This document shows positions 6,207-6,242 of a stretch of DNA of 6,242 bases, piece after piece. The notes beneath the pieces are model-generated. The model did no database searches and had not been told where the DNA came from. It was given only the letters and a program-made list of their open reading frames with translations. Each line of letters begins with the position of its first letter. Within the stretch, counting starts at the first letter, position 1. The stretch covers positions 1-6,242 of the forward strand of contig JAQGKN010000026.1 of assembly GCA_028290085.1 (NCBI GenBank), given 5' to 3'. The position numbers and the translations under genes are program-made. Origin of the DNA: Hyphomicrobiales bacterium (lineage in GTDB: Bacteria > Pseudomonadota > Alphaproteobacteria > Rhizobiales > Beijerinckiaceae).

Positions 6207-6242
6207 ATGGGAAGAGTTTTCGCATCTGACATCTGGTCTGCT
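6207..6242 (+). CDS. Possible start of an unidentified gene, cut by window end
   Basis: GGGGAGG at 6195-6201 is a near-perfect ribosome site, followed by two adjacent in-frame ATG codons at 6204 and 6207. The second has the better five-base spacing. The frame stays open to the window edge and gives MGRVFASDIWSA. That is too short to identify a family. The evidence for a gene is only the ribosome site and the start. Confidence 0.35.
   Translation, partial: MGRVFASDIWSA

Noticed and set aside
1..6242. CRISPR array, tRNA or rRNA genes
   Set aside because: I saw no regularly spaced direct repeats and no cloverleaf or ribosomal RNA sequence anywhere in the window.

Overview
The window is a short stretch of accessory DNA from a GC-rich proteobacterium, most likely an alphaproteobacterium of the rhizobial type. 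That placement rests on codon use and the style of the two transposase remnants, not on a taxonomic marker. It holds one intact operon set among broken genes and mobile-element debris.

Layout: (1) 175-650 is a decayed gene for a SEFIR (TIR-like) domain protein, with two nonsense codons, one frameshift, and its 3' part replaced by an insertion sequence. (2) 651-938 is the left part of an IS5-family element whose transposase frame is shifted near base 892 and cut off at about 938. (3) 939 to about 1072, minus strand, is the C-terminal tail of a phage terminase large subunit, joined directly to the broken IS end. (4) About 1073-1500 contains no gene I recognise, only an uncharacterised open frame and a weak inverted repeat. 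(5) 1501-5323 is a complete three-gene operon for a periplasmic molybdenum aldehyde oxidoreductase of the PaoABC (YagTSR) type. (6) 5422 to about 5894 is the 3' end of an IS3-family element, holding the C-terminal part of the OrfB transposase. (7) 5911-6144, minus strand, is a small remnant resembling the ATP-dependent DNA ligase fold. (8) At 6207 a strongly ribosome-bound ATG may begin a gene that runs off the window.

The three oxidoreductase genes form one functional unit. PaoA carries two [2Fe-2S] clusters and a twin-arginine signal, PaoB carries FAD and the four cysteines of the extra [4Fe-4S] cluster, and PaoC carries the molybdenum cofactor and active site. All cluster ligands, the catalytic glutamate and the substrate-binding arginine are present, and the genes overlap or nearly touch, so the enzyme looks functional. 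The partner gene paoD, an XdhC-type maturation chaperone that follows paoC in E. coli, is absent here; an IS remnant begins about 100 bases after paoC.

I see no convincing new multi-gene system. The most informative signals are the layered decay of the SEFIR gene (a possible former anti-phage component), the terminase tail fused to the IS remnant, and the survival of an intact paoABC unit without its chaperone between pseudogenes.
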